Source: Methanobrevibacter_A sp964431035 (lineage in GTDB: Archaea > Methanobacteriota > Methanobacteria > Methanobacteriales > Methanobacteriaceae). Taken from it: a DNA stretch of 64,000 nucleotides. The stretch lies in assembly GCA_964431035.1 (NCBI GenBank), contig CAYSIF010000003.1:1-64000 (forward strand). Direction: 5' to 3'. This document shows positions 1 to 7,768 of the stretch, piece by piece. A program made the position numbers and the translations under genes. The first letter of the stretch is position 1. Every line of letters begins with the position of its first letter. Under the pieces are notes generated by a model that saw nothing but the letters and a program-made list of their open reading frames with translations, had not been told where the DNA came from and ran no database searches.

Positions 1-68
1 GAAAAAGAAGAAATAAAAATAACTAAAAAAAACTTAAATATCTAGAACCCTAAATAGTTATAGATTAA

Positions 69-93
69 AAAGAAGAGGGGTATTCTCTTCTTT
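69..93. terminator. Hairpin followed by T-rich DNA, possible terminator
   Basis: A 9-bp perfect stem (69-77 pairing with 85-93) encloses a 7-base loop. The plus strand downstream is T-rich, as in archaeal and bacterial transcription ends. It may end a gene that lies left of the window. It is equally compatible with a structural element at the edge of the control region. Confidence 0.4.
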
Positions 94-777
94 AAAGTTA
101 ATTAATTTTTTATAATTTTATTTTTCTATATTTTGTAATTTTTGTTTATCTTTTATTTGTTTTTTTTAAACAGTTTTATTTTTTTACTTTGTGTTTTCTT
201 TTTGTTGTTGTGTTTTTGTTCATCTTTTTTTTGTTTTTGTGAATGTGTTTATAATTTTTCTTGTTTTTTGTGTTTTTGTTTTGTTTTTTGGATTATTTTT
301 TGCACATAAAATTTTTTGACCCCTGTGTTTTTTAGGGATTTTTTATTTTTTGTTCATTTATTTTTTAATATTTGAGGTTTTGTTCAGTTTTTTATGGATT
401 TTTAAGGTTTATATATAATAAAAAATAAATTAATTTTAACAATAACATAATTTCTAGGAAGTGGTATTAAATTATTAAAAATTTTTAAAAAAAGTAGTTA
501 GACTTATTATCTGGCTAAGGTGTGTATTCAATACGACCAAATATTAAATTGTACTCCTTAGCTCAATAATAATGACTAATGTAATAAGCTATATAAAAAA
601 ATTAAAATCAAAAAGTCGCCCTTAATGATTAAAATTTATTTCATATAACTATTATTAATATTATTTTGTTATCTAATTTAAATTTTATCTAATTTTTCTA
701 TAGCTTCTTTCTTTTTTTACACTTTTTTCTAAATTATGTTTATTGTTGTTTTTATAAGAATTTTTAGAGGTTATATC
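94..777. other. Gene-free T/G-rich region upstream of the MCM operon, candidate origin or control region
   Basis: No open frame of credible length lies here. From about 100 to 420 the plus strand is almost entirely T and G in long T runs broken by single G residues. From 420 to 700 it is simply AT-rich and holds the inverted repeat at 495-578 and a TATA-like stretch near 589-600. The first gene downstream belongs to the MCM helicase operon. In archaeal genomes and plasmids origins often lie beside replication initiator genes, so an origin is a reasonable inference. No Orc1/Cdc6 origin boxes were recognised. Confidence 0.4.
495..578. repeat. Long imperfect inverted repeat with internal hairpin
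   Basis: GCTAAGG at 514-520 is matched by CCTTAGC at 556-562. The flanks also pair imperfectly (495-513 against 563-578), giving a stem of about 20 base pairs. Inside the loop a second small palindrome, GTATT-C-AATAC, can fold. The arrangement could be a cruciform protein-binding site or a structured RNA. It lies about 200 bases before the first gene of the replication operon. No tRNA features (no T-loop, no acceptor stem) were found. Confidence 0.5.
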
Positions 778-1071
778 ATGTTTAAGAAGCTAAAAATGAT
801 TTATAGGAAATATTGGCCTAAAAATATTAATTCTGAAGGTTTATATTATGATAGTGAGAATGGTGATTATGTTGCTTTGTATTATTCACCATACACTAAT
901 TTAGAATCTGAAATTGGTAGATTTGATAGTTTAAATGAAGCAGAAATTGCTTATTTATATTATAATAAAGCTGTTTCTGATGTTAAAAGAGATTTTAAGA
1001 GTAATATTAAATCTGAAGTGTATAAATTAGTTGATGAATTACTTAAAGATAAAAATAAGTTAGAGCAATGA
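778..1071 (+). CDS. Small hypothetical protein, first gene of MCM operon
   Basis: Encodes 97 residues from the ATG at 778, which has AGAGGT six bases upstream. An upstream in-frame ATG at 736 has no ribosome binding site. The protein is basic at its N-terminus. It has an aromatic-rich middle (strand-like segments ending in a G-R-F-D-S-L-N-E-A-E helix start), then a charged helix. The strand-strand-helix layout is reminiscent of the repeat units in the genes at 4236 and 6882, but similarity is weak and function is unknown. Its stop overlaps the MCM start (ATGA), so the two genes are probably translationally coupled. Confidence 0.65.
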   Translation: MFKKLKMIYRKYWPKNINSEGLYYDSENGDYVALYYSPYTNLESEIGRFDSLNEAEIAYLYYNKAVSDVKRDFKSNIKSEVYKLVDELLKDKNKLEQ

Positions 1072-2993
1072 TTGTTGAGGATAAAATTAGGGATTTTATT
1101 GAAGATAATTATAGAGAGTTCATTAATTTAAGATTAGATTCAAATAAAAGTTCTCTGCTTGAGATTAAATATGATTTGTTGGAGGATTTAGGATTTAAGT
1201 TTTCTGAATTTTCCAATTTTTTGGATTTGTTTGAAAGATTGTTAAATGAGGATACTGATGAGAATAATCATATTTATTTGCAGATTGTTGATGTTCCGAG
1301 TAATTGTAAGTTGAGTAGTCTTGATGCTAGTAATATTGGTAGTTTTGTAAGTACTACTGCTATGGTTAAAACGATTACTAATACTATTCCAGTTATGGTT
1401 ATTGGTTTTTTTGAGTGTAGTAAGTGTCGTTCTATTGTTGAGGTTAATCGTGATGAGAATAATGTTCTTGCAGGTCCTACTAAATGTCCTAGTTGTGGTA
1501 GCAGTTCTATTAATTTAAATGAGGATATGAGTAAGTTTGAGAATTATAAGATTTTACAATTAGAGGAACCTTTGGAATTTAGGCGGTCTGGTTTATCTCC
1601 TCGTTTTAAGGCAGTGATTAATGGATATCTTGCTGGATCTGATTATATTATTCGTGTAGGTGATGTTGTGAAGATTACAGGTAAGTTTACTGTTGAGTCT
1701 TCGAAAGATTCTGCTGATTATAATTTTTTAATTAACTTAAACAGTATTAGACCTGAAAAGTCTTTGTTTAGGGAGGATAATATTTCAAAAGAGGATAAAG
1801 AGGAGATTTTAAGGTTAAGTAAGAGAGAAGATATTTTTGATATTCTTGTGGATAGTGTTGCCCCTAAGATTTCCGGTAATCGTCATATTAAGGAAGGACT
1901 TGTTTTACAGCAGTTTGAAGCTGAATCTAATCTTAATGAGTCTTTAAGTGGTGAGCGTGGTACTATTCATATTCTTTTAATTGGTGATCCTTCTCTTGGT
2001 AAAACTAAGTTTTTGGATAGTGTTTCTAATATTGCTCCTAAGTCTGTGCGAACTGGTACTGGATCTACTGGCGTTGGTTTAACAGCTTCTGTTACTCGTG
2101 AAGATGGTTATGGTGAGTTTGTTATTAATGCTGGTGCAGTGGTGCTTGCAGATTTAGGGATTATTCTTATGGATGAGTTTGATAAGATTAATCAGGAATA
2201 TCAAAAGTCTTTAAATGAGGCTATGGAATCTATGCTTGTTTCCATTTCTAAAGCTAATATTACTCAGACTCTATCTGCACGTACAAGTTTTCTTTGTGCT
2301 GCAAATCCTAAGGATTCTCGTTTTGATATTTATAAGGATATTAATGCTCAGATTAATATTCCTCATAGTACATTGTCACGTTTTGATTTGATTTATGTTA
2401 TGATGGATAAGATTGATGAAAAACGTGATTATAAGTTAATGTATTCAATTTTAAAAAATCAATGCAATGATTTTAATGGGAATAGTATTAGTTCTGATAT
2501 GTTTATGAAGTATGTTGCTTATGCTAAGATGAATGTCAATCCGACTTTAACGAAAGAGGTTATTGAGTATATTGCTCATTTTTATAGTGTTACTCGTAAG
2601 GAAGCTAATGAAAATGATGATGTTACTCCAATTACAACACGTGATGGTCGTGCAATTGCGAGATTAAGTATTGCACGTGCAAAATGTGAATTACGTAATA
2701 AAGTTTCTATAAATGATGTTACAGATGCTATAAGAATTTATACAGATTCTGTTAAGACATTAGGTTTGGATTTATCTCATGCAGGTGTTATTGGTGGAGA
2801 TAGGAGTAGAAGGGAATTAGATTTAATTAACACGTTTGAAGATTTAATAAAAAGATATGAAAGGGGTTTTTATAAGCTTACAAAAGAAGATATTCGTGAA
2901 TTGAAAAATGATGTTATGGATGAGAAAGGTGTGAGTCTTATGGATGTTGATAGGGCATTTAATAAGGCATATAAGAATATTAAGGGGAGATGA
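1068..2993 (+). CDS. mcm: MCM replicative DNA helicase
   Basis: ATP-driven 3'-5' helicase that unwinds DNA at replication forks as a hexameric ring. At 641 residues it is close to cellular archaeal MCM length. Visible features are an N-terminal domain with a zinc ribbon (C117, C120, C140, C143), Walker A GDPSLGKT at 306-313, Walker B I-L-M-D-E-F-D around 366-372, sensor-1 asparagine in AANP near 411-414, the arginine finger in SRFD at 437-440, and a C-terminal winged-helix-like tail. Virus- and plasmid-encoded MCM proteins are known from integrated archaeal elements, so this is likely the element's own replicative helicase. The gene overlaps the one before it by four bases. No key residue appears to be missing. 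Confidence 0.96.
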   Translation: MIVEDKIRDFIEDNYREFINLRLDSNKSSLLEIKYDLLEDLGFKFSEFSNFLDLFERLLNEDTDENNHIYLQIVDVPSNCKLSSLDASNIGSFVSTTAMVKTITNTIPVMVIGFFECSKCRSIVEVNRDENNVLAGPTKCPSCGSSSINLNEDMSKFENYKILQLEEPLEFRRSGLSPRFKAVINGYLAGSDYIIRVGDVVKITGKFTVESSKDSADYNFLINLNSIRPEKSLFREDNISKEDKEEILRLSKREDIFDILVDSVAPKISGNRHIKEGLVLQQFEAESNLNESLSGERGTIHILLIGDPSLGKTKFLDSVSNIAPKSVRTGTGSTGVGLTASVTREDGYGEFVINAGAVVLADLGIILMDEFDKINQEYQKSLNEAMESMLVSISKANITQTLSARTSFLCAANPKDSRFDIYKDINAQINIPHSTLSRFDLIYVMMDKIDEKRDYKLMYSILKNQCNDFNGNSISSDMFMKYVAYAKMNVNPTLTKEVIEYIAHFYSVTRKEANENDDVTPITTRDGRAIARLSIARAKCELRNKVSINDVTDAIRIYTDSVKTLGLDLSHAGVIGGDRSRRELDLINTFEDLIKRYERGFYKLTKEDIRELKNDVMDEKGVSLMDVDRAFNKAYKNIKGR

Positions 2994-2999
2994 TTATTT

Positions 3000-3497
3000 T
3001 TGGCTAAAAAAAGACTTAATTTAACAATTGATGAAGAAGTATATAATGCAGCTAAAAATAGTTTAAATAATTTTAGTCAATGTTTTGAAAGATATTTGAG
3101 TTCTATTGTTGAAAATGGTGAGAATATTGTTATTATTAAAGAAAAATTAGCTATTGAAGAGCGTAATTTGTATAAAACTATGAATAATATTGTAATTTTA
3201 CAATCTGAACTTAAAAATGCTTTGGGACGTGATGGAGATATTAAAAATTTAGTTTGGACGGAATTTAAAATAGAATTGCAGAAAAGGAGGTTTGATAGAG
3301 AATATGAGTTCATGGATGAAAATATTGTATCCAAGGCTGAAGAGATTCTGGGTTATCCTCGGGACATTTTAATACAGATTGAAAGCTTTGTAAGGTATAA
3401 TTATAGGAATTTTAACTGTGCGGTTGATAAGATTAATGATTGGGATAATGTTGAATTGGAGTGGAGATCTTATAATGATAAATTATTACAAAGCTGA
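3000..3497 (+). CDS. Ribbon-helix-helix-like protein with helical C-terminal part
   Basis: Encodes 165 residues from a TTG start. GGGGAGATGA just upstream is the ribosome binding site, and no ATG fits. The first 40 residues (L-N-L-T-I-D-E-E-V, then two helices rich in Asn and Phe) match the ribbon-helix-helix pattern of Arc/CcdA-like DNA-binding proteins. The remaining 120 residues are charged and helical. It follows MCM by six bases. It could regulate the replication operon or act in replication initiation. The DNA-binding call is based on pattern only. Confidence 0.65.
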   Translation: MAKKRLNLTIDEEVYNAAKNSLNNFSQCFERYLSSIVENGENIVIIKEKLAIEERNLYKTMNNIVILQSELKNALGRDGDIKNLVWTEFKIELQKRRFDREYEFMDENIVSKAEEILGYPRDILIQIESFVRYNYRNFNCAVDKINDWDNVELEWRSYNDKLLQS

Positions 3498-4239
3498 TTG
3501 TATTTATAATCCACGTGAGGGTAAGAATACCTGTTCTATATGTAAGCATATTGATGAGTGTTATTTGGTTTTACCTTATGATAAGGAGTTTAAATACTTA
3601 GAAAGTATGGTTAAATATTATTATGAACGGAAAAAGGAAATGCTTAAGTGTCGTAAGGTTGAGCGTTACATGTTATATAGTAAAAAATTTGAAAAGGAGG
3701 AGCTTGAGGAGTATAATGAGAGAAAAAAGATTTATGATACGATTGCTGTTACTGAGCCTGTTTTTTTGGATGAGTGTATTTTTAGATTAGTTAATGTTCC
3801 AGGTATTTTATATGTACTTTTAGCAAACAATGGAAGGGATTCTATTGCATCAAAAGTAGTATATGAAAAAGAGCATCAAAATTTCGATGAGTTAAAAGAG
3901 GATGTTGGAGTTTACAGGATGCTTTCTTTAAAATTATTTGATTTTAAAATTAACAACACAGACGAAATTTTAAAAAAACTAATAGAAAAATTAAACACCA
4001 AACAAACAATCCCAATAACTGAAATAAAAAACAAAAAACTGGACTGGGCACTATCAAACTACAAACCAATAAGCCCAAAAGAAAGAGAAAAAATCAGAAA
4101 AAAAGAACTAAAACAAACAGAAAGAGCAATAAAAGAATACGATGACGAACTCAGATCATTCCAATACAAAAAATTCCACAGAGAAAAAATACTCAGAAGA
4201 CGAATAAAAAAAGACATAGAAAAGGGGGTGCTAGTTTGA
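3475..4239 (+). CDS. Hypothetical charged protein with N-terminal cysteine cluster
   Basis: Encodes 254 residues from the ATG at 3475, with GGAGAT six bases upstream. It overlaps the previous gene by 23 bases. The N-terminus has four cysteines within about 25 residues (C-x-I-Y-N-P, then C-S-I-C, then D-E-C), possibly metal-binding. The C-terminal 80 residues are very rich in Lys, Glu and Arg and probably form a long helix. No family is recognised. Base composition changes abruptly inside the gene near 3945: codons before it are G/T-rich, and those after it are A/C-rich. Confidence 0.65.
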   Translation: MINYYKADCIYNPREGKNTCSICKHIDECYLVLPYDKEFKYLESMVKYYYERKKEMLKCRKVERYMLYSKKFEKEELEEYNERKKIYDTIAVTEPVFLDECIFRLVNVPGILYVLLANNGRDSIASKVVYEKEHQNFDELKEDVGVYRMLSLKLFDFKINNTDEILKKLIEKLNTKQTIPITEIKNKKLDWALSNYKPISPKEREKIRKKELKQTERAIKEYDDELRSFQYKKFHREKILRRRIKKDIEKGVLV

Positions 4240-4652
4240 ATAAAATATGCAACACTAAACACCTATACAGATACATTTGGAAAATAAACGGAAAATACAG
4301 GGTAGTAAAAAACAACAAATCATACGGAACATTCAACACACTAGAAAACGCACTACTGGAAAGAGACCTACTGGAAGATTATAACTGGAATACAGAAGCA
4401 CTAATAAACATAGAAACAGTAACAAAAAACAGATACCAGGAAATGAACCTTCCACCATTCGAAAAACAACAAAAACCAAAAGAAATACCAAAATACATAA
4501 CCAAAAGAGGCAACCTATACCTAATACAAAAATCACTCAACGGACAAACAGTACACTTCGCATCAACCAAAGACCTAAACAAAGCAATAGAACTAAGAAA
4601 CTTCCTAAAAAAACACAATTGGGATAAAAAACTCCTAAAAACGATAAAATGA
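4236..4652 (+). CDS. Tandem AP2-like / integrase-arm-like DNA-binding repeat protein
   Basis: Encodes 138 residues from a TTG start with GGGGGTG five bases upstream. The start overlaps the preceding stop. Two copies of a unit lie at about residues 10-52 and 86-130. Each unit has three short strands, a G-T-F or F-A-S turn, then a helix with an E/K-A-x-x-x-R-(D/N) core ending in W. This matches the layout of AP2-like and integrase arm-type DNA-binding domains. The protein at 6882 has the same two-unit design. A role in binding viral DNA near the replication genes is inferred. Its stop overlaps the helicase start (ATGA). Confidence 0.65.
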   Translation: MNKICNTKHLYRYIWKINGKYRVVKNNKSYGTFNTLENALLERDLLEDYNWNTEALINIETVTKNRYQEMNLPPFEKQQKPKEIPKYITKRGNLYLIQKSLNGQTVHFASTKDLNKAIELRNFLKKHNWDKKLLKTIK

Positions 4653-6148
4653 TAAAAAAATACTTCCCATACACAAAACCCAGAGAAGGACAAATAGAAT
4701 CAATAATAAACATTCTAAAAGCAATAGAAGAAAACAACTACAAATTCATATGCCTGGACGCACAAACAGGATTTGGAAAAACCGCAATAGCACAAACAAT
4801 AAACAACTACTACACACAAGAATACAACTACGACTCATACATCCTAACAAGCACAAAAATACTACAGGAACAATACTTAAAAGACACCACAACAAACAAC
4901 AAATTCAAGATAAACTACCAAATAGCAAAAGGAAAAGGAAACTACAGTTGCAGCCAATCATACCAGAAATGTGACAAATGCAACACAGATGACACAATAA
5001 CAAAATGCGAATATAAAATTAACTCAAAAAAATTAGACTACTACAACGGTTGTGAATACTGGAACGCAAAAATAAAAACAATAAATTCAGATACAGCACT
5101 ATTAAACTACAGTCTAAAAATTGCAGACGAATACTATGGAGTAAACCACTACCAACAAAGAAACCTAGGAATACTGGATGAAGCACACAATATAGAATCA
5201 ACAATAACCAATGCAATATCACTAGAACTAACACAAAAAGAAATAAGAAAAAACGATATAATAAATCAAGACAATCTCATACCTGCCCTAGAAAACATAT
5301 TGGAAAATACAAAAAATCGTACAAAACAAACACAAATAATAAACACATTAAAATTAATAAAAAAAGACCCATACAACTGGACAATAACACAATTCAACAA
5401 TAATATTACTATAAAACCAATATACATAACAAATTACACAAAAGACTTACTCCTAAAAAACACATCAGAAATAACAATATTCATGAGTGGAAGTTTCATA
5501 GAAACAGACCAATTCATAAAAGATCTAGGAATAACTGAAGAAGTATACATAGAAAAACCAAAAAACAAATTCAACTTCCCAAAAAACAATCCAATAATCA
5601 TATACACAGCAGGAAGTATGGGATGGGAAAAAAGAAACACAACAATACCAAAAACCTATGAAAAACTAGAAAAAATATTCAACAAACACAAAAAAGAAAA
5701 AGGAATAATCCACACACATAAAAAAGAATACACAAAAAACATAATAAAACACTTCAAAAACACAAAACACAACAACAGACTAACAACAAACCTAAACCAA
5801 CACAAAAAATCAAAAAAACCACTAATACTAGTATCACACAACCTACAGGAAGGAGTAGACTTCAAATACGATGAATGCAGATTCCAAGTACTATACAAAG
5901 CACCATTCCTACCATTAAATGACAACCAAATAAGAAAAAGAATGGAATTCGACCCAGAATGGTACTCAATAAAAGCCATGCAAAAATTCCAACAAATATA
6001 TGGACGAGGAATGAGAGCAGAAGACGATTACTGCAAAAACTACTTACTAGATAGTGGATTCTTCAGAATCATACACCCAGACAACCCCTACCTACCACTG
6101 GAAATAGAACAAGCAATACAAAACAACCCATACAACACCTACAACTAA
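4649..6148 (+). CDS. DinG/XPD-family iron-sulphur DNA helicase
   Basis: Superfamily 2 helicase of 499 residues. It has Walker A AQTGFGKT at 38-45, a cysteine-rich insert (C101, C108, C111, C120, C135) in the place where XPD and DinG carry a 4Fe-4S cluster, the DEAH box at 177-180, and motif VI Q-x-x-G-R-G-M-R ending at about 456. Such enzymes translocate 5'-3' on single strands. Here it probably supports viral replication or recombination alongside MCM. It is shorter than cellular DinG. Five cysteines are present where four ligands would suffice. It overlaps the preceding gene by four bases, so they form one operon. Confidence 0.88.
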   Translation: MIKKYFPYTKPREGQIESIINILKAIEENNYKFICLDAQTGFGKTAIAQTINNYYTQEYNYDSYILTSTKILQEQYLKDTTTNNKFKINYQIAKGKGNYSCSQSYQKCDKCNTDDTITKCEYKINSKKLDYYNGCEYWNAKIKTINSDTALLNYSLKIADEYYGVNHYQQRNLGILDEAHNIESTITNAISLELTQKEIRKNDIINQDNLIPALENILENTKNRTKQTQIINTLKLIKKDPYNWTITQFNNNITIKPIYITNYTKDLLLKNTSEITIFMSGSFIETDQFIKDLGITEEVYIEKPKNKFNFPKNNPIIIYTAGSMGWEKRNTTIPKTYEKLEKIFNKHKKEKGIIHTHKKEYTKNIIKHFKNTKHNNRLTTNLNQHKKSKKPLILVSHNLQEGVDFKYDECRFQVLYKAPFLPLNDNQIRKRMEFDPEWYSIKAMQKFQQIYGRGMRAEDDYCKNYLLDSGFFRIIHPDNPYLPLEIEQAIQNNPYNTYN

Positions 6149-6264
6149 AGACAACAAAATTAAACTAAAAATTATTAAAAGACTCTTTCACTAACACATC
6201 CAACAAATAAAATAAACATAGAAAAAATATTTTTTTTCTAAAAAACGTACCCTGGAGGCAACAA

Positions 6265-6872
6265 ATTAAAAGATTAAAAAAAATATCACAATAAAAAATT
6301 CAAACGTATTCGCATCACTCGGAGTAAACCACAATAAAAAACAAAGAGTAGAAAACGACTTCTACAGTACAGAACCAAAAGCAGTAAAATACCTACTACA
6401 AAAAGAAAAATTCAACAAAAACATATGGGAACCAGCATGTGGAAACGGAAACATAGTAAAAGAACTAAGAAAACAAGGATACCAAGTAAAAGCAACAGAC
6501 ATAATAAATAGAGGATGTCCACAAAGCTCAATACAAGACTTTCTAAAAACCACAGAAAAATTCAACGGAGACATAATCACAAACCCTCCATACTCTTATG
6601 TAACAGAATTCATAAAAAAAGCATACACATTAACCCAACAAAAAGTAGCAATGTTTCTAAAAATACAATTCTTGGAATCTATACAAAGATATGAGGAAAT
6701 ATTCAGCCAATTCCCCCCAAAGACAGTAAATATCTTCGTAAAAAGAATACCATGCTACAGAAACGACGATAGAACAAAACAACAATCAGCAGTATGTTAC
6801 ACATGGATGATATGGGACAAAAAACACACAGAAAAAACCACAATCAACTGGATACCTAACCACAAACAATAA
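6265..6872 (+). pseudogene. Adenine-type DNA methyltransferase with disrupted or non-canonical start
   Basis: The frame ending at 6872 encodes a class I SAM-dependent methyltransferase of about 190 residues. It has motif I as E-P-A-C-G-N-G-N (codons from 6429) and catalytic NPPY (6582-6593), typical of N6-adenine methylases. It has no ATG, GTG or TTG before 6651, which is already past NPPY. Upstream, GGAGG at 6254-6258 is followed six bases later by ATT (6265). That frame reads eight-plus codons into an A8 run (6276-6283) and then stops. Adding one A, or a -1 slip on the run, joins it smoothly to the methylase frame. It may be a real frameshifted gene, a sequencing error in the A run, or a recent pseudogene. 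Confidence 0.7.
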
Positions 6873-6881
6873 ACAGAAAAT

Positions 6882-7229
6882 ATGAAAAAAATACCAAACA
6901 CAAAATATATACAAAAACTAAACAACAAATACCTCATAAAAAAACGAATAAAGAATAAAATAACATACTTTGGAACATACAATAACATTTACGAAGCTAT
7001 AATACAAAGAAACCAATTAATACAAAAGCAATGGAGAACACAGGAAAATAAAACATTGTACATACACGAAAGAATACTAAAAAATGGAGAAAAAAGATAC
7101 GACATACGAAAAACAAAAAACAATAAAACAGAACATTATGGAACATATCTTAGTCTAGAAACTGCAATACAAACACGAGATGAACTAATACAATCAAACT
7201 GGAATTGGGAGGTGTTAGCGTATAACTAA
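6882..7229 (+). CDS. Tandem AP2-like / integrase-arm-like DNA-binding repeat protein, second copy
   Basis: Encodes 115 residues, starting ten bases after the methyltransferase stop. Like the protein at 4236 it holds two repeat units (about 8-51 and 58-107). Each ends in a Y-F-G-T-Y or H-Y-G-T-Y turn followed by an E/T-A-I-x-x-R-(N/D) helix and a tryptophan. The two proteins share their design but are quite diverged in sequence. DNA binding is inferred from fold pattern alone. The gene closes the A/C-rich coding block that began near 3945, and an operator-like palindrome cluster follows. Confidence 0.65.
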   Translation: MKKIPNTKYIQKLNNKYLIKKRIKNKITYFGTYNNIYEAIIQRNQLIQKQWRTQENKTLYIHERILKNGEKRYDIRKTKNNKTEHYGTYLSLETAIQTRDELIQSNWNWEVLAYN

Positions 7230-7309
7230 ATAAGATAAGAAAATATTAAATTTTTATAATACAATTTTGTCCTCCGTATTTTTATTATTGTATTATAATT
7301 ATTTTTTTT

Positions 7310-7385
7310 TATGCGCATATGCGCATAAAAAATTCTCTATTTTTTCATAAATTGTAAGTCCCCTTCAAAAAAATTATGCGCATAA
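7310..7385. promoter_or_regulatory. ATGCGCAT palindrome cluster, copy 1
   Basis: Two abutting copies of the palindrome ATGCGCAT occupy 7311-7318 and 7319-7326. A third lies at 7376-7383 within TTATGCGCATAA. The same palindromes in a very similar arrangement occur at 24637-24709 before PCNA. Sequence following the double copy is also alike in both places (an A/T-rich TTCTC-ATTTTT-like stretch, then TTGTAA). These look like operators for a shared regulator or iterons for a replication protein. The 206-base gap 7230-7435 holds no other recognised feature. Confidence 0.65.
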
Positions 7386-7435
7386 ATTTATAAATAATTC
7401 AATAAGTTTAAAATATAAAATAGATTTCATTAGCA

Positions 7436-7618
7436 ATGCAATGTCAAAATTGCGGAAGTAAAAACAGTAAAAAAGAAAACGGCAAAATCACATGCCTAGC
7501 ATGTGGAAGTAATTTCACACCAAAAACAATTGGACATTTAACATTAGAAGAAGAACTAAGAGAAAAAGAAATAAGAATACTAGTAGACACAAAAGAAAAT
7601 GATTCACACTTTGTCTGA
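7436..7618 (+). pseudogene. Truncated copy of the zinc-ribbon membrane protein gene at 11378
   Basis: Encodes 60 residues starting with a zinc ribbon (C-Q-N-C near residue 3 and C-L-A-C near residue 20). It matches the first 55 residues of the 126-residue protein at 11378 nearly residue for residue, and the DNA is clearly homologous from the start codon to about 7600. The rest of the gene, including the membrane segment, is missing. The frame ends in a short unrelated tail. The two copies flank the Sau3AI-like cassette, which suggests that the cassette arrived by insertion with duplication of this gene. The small peptide might still be made. Confidence 0.75.
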
Positions 7619-7620
7619 GA

Positions 7621-7649
7621 CAAATAATTTAGATACAAATGATTATTTG
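7621..7649. terminator. Hairpin after truncated gene
   Basis: CAAATAAT at 7621-7628 pairs with ATTATTTG at 7642-7649, starting just after the stop of the truncated gene. It lies between that gene and the convergent endonuclease gene. A terminator role is possible, though no long T run follows. The rest of the gap to 7768 is AT-rich without recognised features. Confidence 0.35.
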
Positions 7650-7768
7650 AATAAATATTATATTAATATGAATATTATTAAGTAATTTATTTTCATAGGA
7701 TTTTGAATAGTATTAATATTGTGAAATTTTTTATAGTATATTAATTTATTTTATATAATTATTTTGAT

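Noticed and set aside
495..578. tRNA gene or tRNA-derived attachment site
   Set aside because: No acceptor stem, T-loop or anticodon arrangement can be drawn; only an imperfect inverted repeat is present.
4379..4693. Minus-strand open frames across 4333-5979 and other A-rich genes
   Set aside because: They are mirror frames of A/C-rich plus-strand genes with clear families; they give Phe/Leu/Ser-rich nonsense and have no ribosome binding sites.
6651..6872. Start of a separate 73-residue gene at 6651
   Set aside because: It is the C-terminal end of the methyltransferase frame, whose conserved motifs lie upstream in the same frame.
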